The notes: generated by a model not told the origin, from the sequence alone. A DNA stretch of 10,347 bases from an uncultured Lachnospiraceae bacterium (GCA_910586715.1 CAJUJG010000059.1:3645-13991), one strand, 5' to 3'. Counted from the first letter of the stretch, positions 1 through 7,322 are shown. A program made the numbers and translations.

Positions 1-3
1 TTT

Positions 4-10
4 CCCTCCA
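4..10 (-). promoter_or_regulatory. Shine-Dalgarno site of an off-window gene
   Basis: Read on the minus strand this is TGGAGGG, followed by AAA at the window edge, so a start codon should lie just outside the window to the left. I infer that the operon continues past the ACT gene. In many Firmicutes the gene after this ACT protein encodes a PFL/DUF711 (UPF0210) protein, and that would be my guess, but none of it is visible here. Confidence 0.5.
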
Positions 11-21
11 GTCCGCAGTAC

Positions 22-52
22 CAATTTGAAAAACCGAAGTTTTTTCAAATTG
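22..52 (-). other. AT-rich stem-loop with UUCG-type loop
   Basis: The arms 22-33 and 41-52 are perfect 12-bp complements. Read on the minus strand the apex is C-TTCG-G, a classically stable tetraloop, with one unpaired A. There is no T-run after the stem on the minus strand, so it does not look like a simple intrinsic terminator. It sits between the ACT gene and the Shine-Dalgarno site of the next gene. It could be an attenuator, an mRNA-stabilising or processing element, or a copy of a dispersed repeat. Its core (TTGAAAAA / TTTTTCAA) is shared with the hairpin at 1309-1335. Confidence 0.6.
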
Positions 53-70
53 CCGGGCTTCACCCTATCT

Positions 71-123
71 AATGATAAATCGGAAAATATGCCTGCAAGC
101 AGTCAGTCTACCGTTTTATCATT
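71..123 (-). other. long-loop stem-loop downstream of the ACT gene
   Basis: Arms 71-83 and 111-123 pair over 13 positions with one mismatch, enclosing 27 nt. The right arm begins about 10 nt after the ACT stop codon. Together with the hairpin at 22-52 it makes most of the roughly 130-nt spacer foldable, suggesting a structured intercistronic leader. No known riboswitch consensus was recognised in it. Confidence 0.4.
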
Positions 124-132
124 TGGCGCTGC

Positions 133-405
133 TCATATCCTATGCATGCTATTGAAGATTTCTTCCCTTTGGCAGCGGATAATAACACCAATATCCGCTC
201 CAAGCCGATCCAAATCATCGGAAACTTCGCTCACCGACTTTGCGGCGCTGCTCATATCCGCAATCATCATCATGTTAAAATAATCGTCCACAATCGTCTG
301 CGAAATATCCAAAATATTCACCTTATTCTCCGCAAGATATGTACACACCTTTGCAATAATGCCGACTGTATCCTTTCCAACGACCGTTATAATTGTTTTT
401 TTCAT
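133..405 (-). CDS. ACT-domain protein (UPF0237 family), 90 aa
   Basis: A single small ACT domain. The N-terminus MKKTIITVVGKDTVGIIAKV matches the start of the UPF0237 group, in which a beta strand is followed by the G-x-D-x-x-G-I ligand-loop pattern and a helix. The rest (LAENKVNILDISQTIVDDYF, then a second helix and strand ending near GADIGVIIRCQR) completes the beta-alpha-beta-beta-alpha-beta fold. The length of 90 residues is normal for the family. ACT domains usually bind amino acids or other small ligands and act as regulatory modules; the ligand of this family is not established. The start is fixed by a strong site, AGGAGAGGAG at 414-423, eight bases upstream of the ATG. The frame stays open further upstream into the preceding gene, but that extension is not ACT-like. 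The gene lies 46 bp after the MBL hydrolase and is probably read from the same transcript. Confidence 0.9.
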   Translation of the reverse strand: MKKTIITVVGKDTVGIIAKVCTYLAENKVNILDISQTIVDDYFNMMMIADMSSAAKSVSEVSDDLDRLGADIGVIIRCQREEIFNSMHRI

Positions 406-451
406 AATTTGCGCTCCTCTCCTAATCCGAATTATATTATAAAAAATACCA

Positions 452-1249
452 TTAAATTTCAACCAATTGTGAAATCTCACTGCGATTTGCGACGAAAATC
501 GGGAAATCGTCCGGACGATAAGGATTATCCGCCATTGAAATCTCAAGCCGTACCGTCTCGTATGCAAGCTCCGCCAAATTATTCTCCTTGCTTAAATGCC
601 CTAACACCACCGCCTTTAAATTGTCATGTAAAAGACGGCTTAACAGCTTTCCGGAAAGCTCATTCGACAGATGCCCCCTGTTTCCGAGAATGCGCTGTTT
701 CAGATAATAGGGGTACGGTCCTACCTGAAGCATATTAATATCATGGTTTGCCTCCAATAAAAGCGCATCCATGCATTTTAGGCTTTCCACCGTATACTCG
801 TCGTAAATTCCCAAATCCGTTGCAACCGCCATGCGTCTGCCTCCGTATTGAAAACGGTATGCCACCGGCTCCGCCGCATCGTGTGAAATCTTCATCGGAT
901 TTACCGTGATGTCCTTTAAGATAAATTTTTCGTCCGCACGTATCACGTGAAAAAGTGAGTCATCTAATTTGCCAAGATTACTCACTTCTCTGATTGCTGA
1001 AATCGTGCCCTTTGTTCCATAGACCGGAATACCGAATTTTCTGCACATCACACCCAAACCATTGATATGGTCTGAGTGCTCGTGCGTAATTAAGATGCCG
1101 TCTATGTCGTTTCCTGTAAGCCCAAGCCCGTTCAAGCCTTCCACCGTCTTTTTCCCGCTTATGCCTACATCCACCAACAGGTGCGTTGCCTCCGTACCGA
1201 TATAAATACAGTTGCCGCTGCTTCCGCTGGCTATACTACATAATTTCAC
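452..1249 (-). CDS. MBL-fold metallo-hydrolase, YycJ/WalJ type, 265 aa
   Basis: Metallo-beta-lactamase-fold protein of the YycJ/WalJ group. The N-terminus MKLCSIASGSSGNCIYI is the hallmark of this group. The metal site is visible as THEHSDH (His56, His58, Asp60, His61), SHDAAEP (His123), ATDLG (Asp145), EANHD (His169) and GHLSKENN (His218), with a further GHLSN at His193, so the two-metal centre looks complete. YycJ homologues have been described as DNA exonucleases linked to repair, and WalJ is named for its place in the walRK operon of other Firmicutes. No walRK genes are visible here; the neighbours are instead polA and an FtsA-like gene, which fits a DNA-repair role (inference). The start codon is GTG, preceded by GGGGGTAGGAATAG. 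The family-typical first residues follow the GTG directly, which supports that start over a downstream ATG in another frame. The length is normal for the family. Confidence 0.9.
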   Translation of the reverse strand: MKLCSIASGSSGNCIYIGTEATHLLVDVGISGKKTVEGLNGLGLTGNDIDGILITHEHSDHINGLGVMCRKFGIPVYGTKGTISAIREVSNLGKLDDSLFHVIRADEKFILKDITVNPMKISHDAAEPVAYRFQYGGRRMAVATDLGIYDEYTVESLKCMDALLLEANHDINMLQVGPYPYYLKQRILGNRGHLSNELSGKLLSRLLHDNLKAVVLGHLSKENNLAELAYETVRLEISMADNPYRPDDFPIFVANRSEISQLVEI

Positions 1250-1279
1250 CTATTCCTACCCCCATGACTGCCTATACCT

Positions 1280-1307
1280 GCGAATTTGGGCGCAAGCACA
1301 AATTTGC
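1280..1307 (-). other. imperfect stem-loop in the ftsA-like/MBL spacer
   Basis: Nine-base arms 1280-1288 and 1299-1307 pair with one G-T type mismatch around a 10-nt loop. It directly adjoins the perfect hairpin at 1309-1335, so the two together form a compact double hairpin about 35 nt upstream of the GTG of the MBL gene. Confidence 0.4.
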
Positions 1308-1308
1308 C

Positions 1309-1335
1309 TGTTGAAAAATCTATGATTTTTCAACA
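1309..1335 (-). other. perfect 12-bp stem-loop, candidate dispersed repeat
   Basis: Arms 1309-1320 and 1324-1335 are perfect complements with a 3-nt loop. It lies about 20 bp after the stop codon of the FtsA-like gene. On the minus strand it is followed by GGCAAATTTG rather than a T-run, so it is not a standard rho-independent terminator, and the MBL gene downstream has no obvious promoter of its own. I favour an intercistronic mRNA-processing or stability element, or part of a dispersed repeat that also includes 1280-1307. Repeat status needs a genome-wide search and is inference. Confidence 0.5.
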
Positions 1336-1355
1336 TAACCTCTTGTCTCTCTTTT

Positions 1356-3659
1356 TCATTCCTTCCAGTATACATCAATCTTGTCCCCGTTGTAAAGCTC
1401 TTGTGTATATTGTGCGTCTTTTCCGTTGACAAGTGTCGCAATTCCGGAGCCGCGCATCTTACTGGTGTCAAAATTGATGTAATCAAAGATGTCAACAAAA
1501 GTATAATTCTTTTTTCCTCTCATGACAATAGGTTTTTGGTTAACTATAACAATTACCTTCTTAAATTCCTCAAAATGCTCCTCTGTATTCTTTTCCTCTT
1601 CTTTCTTTTCTTCCTTCGCGGCATCTTCTACCATGCTCTTAAATACATGAACGGTTTCTGAGGTCTTTTCATCTGTCTTGGTATTGGAGGACGCTTTCGT
1701 CTCATTGACTGTTTCAGTCGTTTTCGCAGTCTCCTTTGTTTCTTCGCGTTCCGGCTTCCGATCAGATGTCTGCGCGTTCACGCTTTCCTTTTTTTCGTCT
1801 TCTGCGAGTTTGGCATTTTCGGCAACATGCTTCTTTACAGCCTCACTGAATTTTTCCCTCTTAGCCTCACGCTGCGCCGCGTCATAGATTTCCTGCCGCT
1901 CAATCTCTTTCTTACTCTTAAGTTCAATTTTGTCCGTACCGCAGACGGTAGCGTCCGTTTTTGCCTCTTCACCGTTTATATACAGTACCATGTCGTCTGT
2001 TGAGACACCCATGTATTCGCAAAACTGCTCCAATGTATAGTACGACAAAAATTCAATCACATCCTGATCCTGTATCCAATATTCCTGCGTCACCGTATTT
2101 CCGTTTACCTTTACGGGTTTGGGGAGCTGCACTTCATCCCCGTTAACCGTGAGCGTAATTTTGCCGTTGCAGTCAACTAAACCGGCAATTTTTTCCTGCG
2201 CAGGCTGCCCCAGTGTGGATTCTTCTATTGTAATCACATCGTTTGACTTAATCTGATAACTCAAATCAACACTTTCGCCGTTGACATATACATGCGCGCT
2301 TTCGCCATATTCTCCTTTTGTGACACGGTTCTTTCCGTTTACCGTATAGCAAAGCTGCGCACCGCGTCTTGGGAACAACCCCTCACGCGAGAAAGAGGAC
2401 TGCATTGCGGCATCCATAACCGTCAGTTTATTGTTGTCATAAAGCTTTATCCTGTTTCCGTTAAATGTTATGTAAACAAAATTATTACTGTGCTCATAAT
2501 GTGTAAGACATATGCCAACAGGTGTGATGATTGTGGAATCCTTTAAAGCTCCTTCGGGGAATTCAATATTTCCCATAATCTCCTCACCCCGGATTGCGAC
2601 GCGAGATGCGTCAAGCCCAAGCTCCTGCGCAATCTTTTGGTTGAATCCTTTGATTTTTCCGCCGCCGCCAACAATAAATACCGCGCTTGGCGATGTTCCT
2701 CCGTTGAGCTCCCGAATGGTATCCGCGGTAAGTTTTGCGATTTTTTCCATCTCAGGTTTGCAAATGGAAACGACTTCTTCCGCCGTAATAATCTGCTCAA
2801 TACCCATGATGTCCTCATATTTAATTTCATCCTGCTCCGTTGCCGCCGTCTTTATTTTTTCTGCGGTTGCAAAGTCAATCAGGCATGTTCTTGCAAGAAG
2901 CTCCGTAAGCGAATCACCCGCATATGGCAACATGCCAAACGCAATCACGCTTCCCTCATCCGTAATGGAAATATCGGAAGTGCCCGCACCCACGTCAACC
3001 ATTGCAATATTCAAAAGCCTGAATTTTTCCGGAATTGCCACCCGGATTGCCGCAATCGGCTCAAGCGTCAAATTTGCTACCTTTAAACCCGCAAGCTCCA
3101 CAGCGCTGTAAAGTCCGTCAACCACATCGTCCGGCAGAAACGTTGCAATTATATCTGCGCCAAGGCTCTTTGCCTTGTGATGCTCCGGCTGGCTCATCCA
3201 AAGCCCGTTGATATAATACTTGACAACAGAATGCCCTACACAGTAGAACTGCATCTGCGTGTCGTTCTTCTCCTGAAATTCGGCAAATGCATTGTCGACG
3301 CCCATTGAAACGAGCGTGTTCATATCCTCACGCGTAACGCTGCGCTCCGTGTCAAAGTCCAAATCAACATGCACATTCATCGTCTTTAAGACACGTCCTG
3401 CCGCCGCGATACATACCTCGTCAAGCGTAATGCCTGTCTTTTCCTGAAGCGACTGTCTGATGCCGGAGATTGTGGCTGCAACCCTGTTAATGTCATGAAT
3501 TTGTCCATCCACCATAGCACGCGTCTGATGCTCCTTGATTTCCTGCGCAATTACGACGAACGTTTCTCCCTGGCGGTATCCTAGGGTTCCAACTACATTT
3601 CTCGTACCAATATCAAGTCCGAACACAATTTCCTCTTCCCTCATGTTTCTCTCGTTCAT
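1356..3659 (-). CDS. FtsA-like actin-fold ATPase with beta-grasp-like C-terminal modules, 767 aa
   Basis: Residues 10-385 form an FtsA/PilM-type actin ATPase: phosphate-1 loop FGLDIGTRNVVG (13-24), an FtsA-style 1C/SHS2 region (about 82-165), phosphate-2 loop DVGAGTSDIS (222-231) and adenosine loop VFIVGGGGKIKGF (327-339). Classical FtsA is about 420 residues and ends in an amphipathic membrane helix. This protein instead continues with repeated strands carrying an (I/V)-N-G core (Asn400, 441, 460, 506, 519, 562, 745), several of which close with a D-x-I pattern (473-478, 532-535, 576-579, 759-763). A charged, Lys/Glu/Thr-rich, probably disordered linker spans about 582-700, and a last beta-grasp-like unit spans 701-765. 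FtsA tethers FtsZ to the membrane; whether this long form does so is unknown. No transmembrane segment or signal peptide is seen. The ATG overlaps the coaE stop by 4 bp and has a GGGGGA site 7 nt upstream. An alternative start at Met6 is possible. It is probably an accessory division or envelope-scaffold ATPase rather than the canonical FtsA. Confidence 0.88.
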   Translation of the reverse strand: MNERNMREEEIVFGLDIGTRNVVGTLGYRQGETFVVIAQEIKEHQTRAMVDGQIHDINRVAATISGIRQSLQEKTGITLDEVCIAAAGRVLKTMNVHVDLDFDTERSVTREDMNTLVSMGVDNAFAEFQEKNDTQMQFYCVGHSVVKYYINGLWMSQPEHHKAKSLGADIIATFLPDDVVDGLYSAVELAGLKVANLTLEPIAAIRVAIPEKFRLLNIAMVDVGAGTSDISITDEGSVIAFGMLPYAGDSLTELLARTCLIDFATAEKIKTAATEQDEIKYEDIMGIEQIITAEEVVSICKPEMEKIAKLTADTIRELNGGTSPSAVFIVGGGGKIKGFNQKIAQELGLDASRVAIRGEEIMGNIEFPEGALKDSTIITPVGICLTHYEHSNNFVYITFNGNRIKLYDNNKLTVMDAAMQSSFSREGLFPRRGAQLCYTVNGKNRVTKGEYGESAHVYVNGESVDLSYQIKSNDVITIEESTLGQPAQEKIAGLVDCNGKITLTVNGDEVQLPKPVKVNGNTVTQEYWIQDQDVIEFLSYYTLEQFCEYMGVSTDDMVLYINGEEAKTDATVCGTDKIELKSKKEIERQEIYDAAQREAKREKFSEAVKKHVAENAKLAEDEKKESVNAQTSDRKPEREETKETAKTTETVNETKASSNTKTDEKTSETVHVFKSMVEDAAKEEKKEEEKNTEEHFEEFKKVIVIVNQKPIVMRGKKNYTFVDIFDYINFDTSKMRGSGIATLVNGKDAQYTQELYNGDKIDVYWKE

Positions 3660-4252
3660 ACTTCATCCCCCATTATCTCCTTAATTTGTTGATAGGTTTC
3701 TTCCAAATTTCCATTGTTCAGAATGATTCTCTGACAATGCCTGCGAAATTCTTCCTCCCCAAGCTGCCCTTTCATGATTCCTTCAATCTTCTGTGCACTG
3801 TACTGCCTGTTTGCAGCAAGCCGTTTTTTGCGTATATCAGCATCCGAATGAATATACCAAAGCTCGTCCACTATCTTGTCATAATGTTCCTCTATCAAAA
3901 GCGCGGCTTCTATGAAAAAATAATTTACTTCCCTTCTCTCCTTCTCATAAGCAATCTGCGCTAAAATATAATTTTTCACTGCCGGATGCACAATTGCATT
4001 TACCTGTTCCAGCAACGCATTATTCCCGAAAATCAGTTCTGCCATTTTCTTCTTGTCAATCCCGCCGGAGCCGTCCAAAATCTGTACTCCCAAAAGCGCG
4101 ACAACCTTGTTATAACACTCCTGCCCCTTTTCATACAAAAGATGCGCCACCTCGTCCGCCCGGACAATTCTACACTTGTAATGTTCCCCGATGTAAGAGA
4201 GCACCTTTGTCTTTCCCGCACCGACGCCGCCCGTTACTCCTATGATTTTCAT
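3656..4252 (-). CDS. coaE: dephospho-CoA kinase, 198 aa
   Basis: Catalyses the last step of coenzyme A synthesis, ATP-dependent phosphorylation of the 3'-hydroxyl of dephospho-CoA, in the cytoplasm. The P-loop GGVGAGKT is at residues 8-15. The family motif RADEVAH (31-37) carries the expected catalytic-base Asp33. VHPAV (88-92) and FIEAALLIEE (113-122) are the usual CoA-domain and core segments, and RLAANRQYSAQKIEGIMKGQ (144-163) is the lid region with the conserved final Gln. The length is typical (about 200). The start ATG lies 5 bp after the polA stop, and its AAGGAAA site sits over the polA stop. Its own stop overlaps the FtsA-like start by 4 bp, so translation is probably coupled on both sides. 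Following polA, as here, is a common arrangement for coaE in Firmicutes. Confidence 0.95.
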   Translation of the reverse strand: MKIIGVTGGVGAGKTKVLSYIGEHYKCRIVRADEVAHLLYEKGQECYNKVVALLGVQILDGSGGIDKKKMAELIFGNNALLEQVNAIVHPAVKNYILAQIAYEKERREVNYFFIEAALLIEEHYDKIVDELWYIHSDADIRKKRLAANRQYSAQKIEGIMKGQLGEEEFRRHCQRIILNNGNLEETYQQIKEIMGDEV

Positions 4253-4257
4253 TTTCC

Positions 4258-7014
4258 TTATTTCGCCTCATACCAGTCCGAACCCGTGTGCAAATCCGTC
4301 TCAAGTTTTACGGCAAGACTGCATGCATTCTGCATTTCTTCCGTAAGTACCGTCCGTACCGCCTCCACTTCGTCCTGTCTTGTCTCTATCAAAAGTTCAT
4401 CATGGATTTGTAAAATCAGCTTTGACTTTAATTCCTTTTTGCGAAGTGCGTCATACACATTCACCATTGCAATCTTGATTATATCCGCCGCTGTTCCTTG
4501 TATCGGAGAGTTCATCGCCACGCGCTCACCGAAAGACCGCTGCATAAAATTCGAAGATTTCAGTTCAGGAACAGGCCGTCTTCTGCCAAACATCGTCTCG
4601 CAGTATCCCTTTTCTTTCGCGTCCGATACCAGCTGGTCAAGAAATCCTTTAATGTTCGGATACGTCTTGAAATATTCGTCGATATATACTTTCGCCTCCT
4701 TAGGCGAAATGCTTAAATCCTGACTCAGTCCAAAAGAGCTGATGCCGTAGACAATCCCAAAGTTTACTGCTTTCGCATTTCTGCGCTGTAAATCCGTAAC
4801 CTCCTCAAACGGCGTATGGAATACCTTTGACGCCGTAATGCGGTGAATGTCCTCGTCCATCTGATACGCCTCAATCAACTGCGCATCACCCGACATATGC
4901 GCCAGCACCCGAAGCTCTATCTGAGAATAATCTGCATCCATGAAAAGACATCCCTCCTGCGGAACAAACACCTTTCGGATTCGCCGTCCAAGCTCCATAC
5001 GCATCGGAATATTCTGCAAATTCGGCTCCGTGGAGCTGAGTCTTCCTGTCGCGGTAATTGTCTGATGAAAACTTGTGTGTATTTTGTTGTCTTTATCAAT
5101 AAACGCCGCAAGTCCGTCCGCATAGGTGGACTTTAACTTGGTAAGCCCTCTGTATTCCAAAATATCGCTTACAATCGGATACTGCGGCGCCAGCTTCTCC
5201 AGCACATCCGCCGCTGTGGAATACCCTGTTTTTGTCTTTTTTCCCTCTGGCAGCTTCAGCTTCTCAAACAAAATTTCCCCAAGCTGCTTTGGCGAATTAA
5301 TGTTGAAGGTTTCCCCCGCCGCTTCGTGAATGTTCCTCTCAAGCTCGCCAATTCTTCCCATAAGCGCTTCGCCGTATGCTTTCAGCTCCTCGGGCTTTAC
5401 CAAAATGCCTTCCCGCTCCATATCGTAAAGCACATACGTCAGCGGCATCTCAAGCTTACGAAACAGCTTTAACATTCCATTTTGTTCTAACGCCTGCGCA
5501 AGAATTCCTGCCGCATTTTCAAGAACAAACGTTTCCCGCGCAAGGTGGCGGATAAGTCCCCCCTTATCCGTTGCATATGCGTTTGCCATATCGGATTTTC
5601 CAAATACCTCGTGCCAGCTTTTTACGACGCCGTTCAAATACTCTCCTGCAATATCTGCAATCTCATAGTTATTTTTCAACGGATTGAGCAGATACGCCGC
5701 AATTTTACAATCAAAAATATTTTTCGTAAGTATATGTGACGAACGCGTTGTATCAGACTGATATACATTCGTCAATAAGCTTTGATAGTCATTTTTTATG
5801 TCAAAACAGCCAATCGTCATATGTTCGGCGTCAATCAGCCGCGCAAGCTGCAATTGAATTTCCTCTTTTGTCAATTCGTTTTCATTTTCTACAAAAAATA
5901 CTGTTTCCTCTTCTGCTTTACTGTACAGCAGACACCCGAAATGCCCTTTGCTTCCTCCAAACTGCCAAACCATCTGACCGTTCTTATTTTCACTGAGCGC
6001 ACCCTCATTCTGTTCGTCAATATCAATAAAACGAATTGCCGCACTGCCGCATTTCAACGCTTCCCCAACAACTGCTTCCAGCTCCTGTTTTGTCCTGATT
6101 TCAGTTATCTTTGGTTCTTTTGCAATCTGCTTTTGCTGTCCGGCTCCTTGATGTTCAAAGCGCGAAAGCATGTTTTTAAACGCCAGTCTTTTAAAAATTT
6201 CGTAAGCTTCGGGCGTAAACAAAACGCCAAGCTTCGCTTCTTCATAGGAAAAATCAATATCCGCATGAATTTCAATCGTCGCAAGCCGCTTGCTCAAATC
6301 GGCAAGCGCTCTGTTGTTTGTAAGACTCTCCCGAATGCTCTTTTTGGAAATCTCGTCAAGGTGCGCATAAATTTCCTCAATGGAGCCATACGTCGTCATC
6401 AGTTCGGTCGCTGTCTTTTCCCCGACCTTCGGCACACCGGGAATATTGTCCGCTGTATCGCCCATAAGCGCTTTCAGCTCAATAAACTGCACAGGCGTCA
6501 CCTGATACGCTTTCTCGACATCCGCCGCATAATAATCTTCAATCTCCGTTTTTCCGCCCTTTGTCTTAGGAATGCGTATCTTTATACGGTCCGAAGCAAT
6601 TTGGAGCAAATCCCTGTCGCCGGAGACAAGCGAAACCTCCATGCCTTCCTTCTCGGAACGCTTTGCAATCGTTCCTAAAATATCGTCCGCCTCATATCCT
6701 GCCTTCTCCACTGTCTTTATGCCCATCGCCGTAAGTACTTCCTTGAGCACAGGCACCTGCTCGTGTAGCTCCTGCGGCATTGGCTTTCTTGTCCCTTTAT
6801 ACTCCTTGTACATCTCATGACGGAACGTCGGCTCCTTCACGTCAAAGGCAACCGTCAGATATTCCGGTTGTTCCTCATCTAAAATTTTAAATAAAATATT
6901 CAAAAAGCCATAGACTGCATTGGTGTGAAACCCCGCCGAATTAGTCAGCATCGGCACACCGTAAAATGCCCTGTTTAAGATACTATGACCGTCTATTAAC
7001 ACAATTTTACTCAT
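4258..7014 (-). CDS. polA: DNA polymerase I, 918 aa
   Basis: Fills gaps and removes RNA primers during Okazaki-fragment maturation and excision repair. Residues 1-290 are the 5'-3' exonuclease (FEN) domain: LIDGH (Asp8), AFDVKEPTFRHEMYKEYKGTR (57-76), YEADDI (107-112), SGDRDLLQ (131-138) and GDTADNIPGVPKVGEKTA (185-202) are all intact. Residues about 300-505 correspond to the 3'-5' exonuclease fold, but its motifs are degraded (DID rather than D-x-E at 331-333, no clear Y-x(3)-D motif), so proofreading is probably lost as in Bacillus Pol I. Residues 515-918 are the family A polymerase: TATGRLSSTEPNLQNIP (654-670), motif A DADYSQIELR (693-702, catalytic Asp695), motif B RRNAKAVNFGIVYG (744-757, Phe752) and motif C IHDELLIE (870-877, Asp872). 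The length is slightly above the usual 870-930 midpoint and there is no frameshift. A strong GGGAGGAAATGG site precedes the ATG, which overlaps the stop of the upstream zinc-finger gene as ATGA. Confidence 0.98.
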   Translation of the reverse strand: MSKIVLIDGHSILNRAFYGVPMLTNSAGFHTNAVYGFLNILFKILDEEQPEYLTVAFDVKEPTFRHEMYKEYKGTRKPMPQELHEQVPVLKEVLTAMGIKTVEKAGYEADDILGTIAKRSEKEGMEVSLVSGDRDLLQIASDRIKIRIPKTKGGKTEIEDYYAADVEKAYQVTPVQFIELKALMGDTADNIPGVPKVGEKTATELMTTYGSIEEIYAHLDEISKKSIRESLTNNRALADLSKRLATIEIHADIDFSYEEAKLGVLFTPEAYEIFKRLAFKNMLSRFEHQGAGQQKQIAKEPKITEIRTKQELEAVVGEALKCGSAAIRFIDIDEQNEGALSENKNGQMVWQFGGSKGHFGCLLYSKAEEETVFFVENENELTKEEIQLQLARLIDAEHMTIGCFDIKNDYQSLLTNVYQSDTTRSSHILTKNIFDCKIAAYLLNPLKNNYEIADIAGEYLNGVVKSWHEVFGKSDMANAYATDKGGLIRHLARETFVLENAAGILAQALEQNGMLKLFRKLEMPLTYVLYDMEREGILVKPEELKAYGEALMGRIGELERNIHEAAGETFNINSPKQLGEILFEKLKLPEGKKTKTGYSTAADVLEKLAPQYPIVSDILEYRGLTKLKSTYADGLAAFIDKDNKIHTSFHQTITATGRLSSTEPNLQNIPMRMELGRRIRKVFVPQEGCLFMDADYSQIELRVLAHMSGDAQLIEAYQMDEDIHRITASKVFHTPFEEVTDLQRRNAKAVNFGIVYGISSFGLSQDLSISPKEAKVYIDEYFKTYPNIKGFLDQLVSDAKEKGYCETMFGRRRPVPELKSSNFMQRSFGERVAMNSPIQGTAADIIKIAMVNVYDALRKKELKSKLILQIHDELLIETRQDEVEAVRTVLTEEMQNACSLAVKLETDLHTGSDWYEAK

Positions 7015-7322
7015 CCATTTCCTCCCAAAAGAATGATACTCAGCAACATGGAAGCCAGCATAAAAAGACCTGCTTTAAGCTGTTTTCTGCGCTTAACGCG
7101 CAGCATCGTGCGGTTTAACATTTCTTCCAGTTCTTTCTGCACATCAATATCATCCGCATTTTCAAGCCTGCTCATACCCTCAGATAAAAGATATTCTATT
7201 GTAAGCTCCTCCATGCATTCATTGCAGGAACGCACATGCTCTACAAATTTTTGCGCCGTATCCCAATCCAGCTCGTCCTTTAAAAACAAATGGATACAAC
7301 GCTGTGTCTCTTTACAATCCAT
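7011..7322 (-). CDS. zf-HC2-type zinc-finger membrane protein, 103 aa
   Basis: The N-terminal zinc-finger pattern His29-x3-Cys33-x2-Cys36 (HVRSCNEC) with upstream Cys3/Cys9 resembles the zf-HC2/ZAS domain of anti-sigma factors. A helical acidic stretch (40-70), the basic cluster RVKRRK (75-80) and a single transmembrane segment follow (about 83-100, LKAGLFMLASMLLSIILLG), ending almost at once. The positive-inside rule puts the finger in the cytoplasm. I chose the start at 7322 because AAGAGGG sits 5 nt upstream. A start at 7364 in the same frame would give 117 residues but lacks a ribosome binding site. The stop overlaps the polA start (ATGA), so the two are translationally coupled. No ECF sigma gene is visible nearby, so the partner is unknown. 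It could be an anti-sigma factor, another redox- or zinc-responsive membrane regulator, or a structural zinc-finger protein. Confidence 0.8.
   Translation of the reverse strand: MDCKETQRCIHLFLKDELDWDTAQKFVEHVRSCNECMEELTIEYLLSEGMSRLENADDIDVQKELEEMLNRTMLRVKRRKQLKAGLFMLASMLLSIILLGGNG

Noticed and set aside
431..462. TATAATATAAT with TTGAAA upstream, as a promoter for the ACT gene
   Set aside because: The spacings are 15 or 20 bp rather than 17, and transcription would start almost on the ribosome binding site. More likely an AT-rich spacer.
406..567. A longer N-terminal extension of the ACT protein, starting at 567
   Set aside because: The extra 54 residues overlap the end of the MBL gene and do not resemble any ACT-family sequence. 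The strong AGGAGAGGAG site just before 405 fits the short form.
1309..1335. Intrinsic terminator after the FtsA-like gene
   Set aside because: The stem is AT-rich and no T-run follows it on the minus strand. The MBL gene downstream shows no promoter of its own, so termination here is not well supported.
1256..1498. An 80-codon minus-strand frame across the end of the FtsA-like gene and the double hairpin
   Set aside because: Most of it is a shifted reading of the FtsA-like gene, and its tail translates the hairpin repeats. The composition (RFFNRQICACAQIRRYRQSW) follows from the inverted repeats, and there is no good ribosome binding site.
5782..6678. A 298-codon open frame on the plus strand
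   Set aside because: It lies entirely antisense to polA, whose domains and catalytic motifs are complete in this stretch. Its translation is rich in Phe, Arg and Asn with no recognisable domain, as expected of a shadow frame.
4258..7014. Loss of proofreading motifs in PolA as a novel feature
   Set aside because: Degenerate 3'-5' exonuclease domains are already known in Bacillus-type DNA polymerase I, so this is normal for the group.
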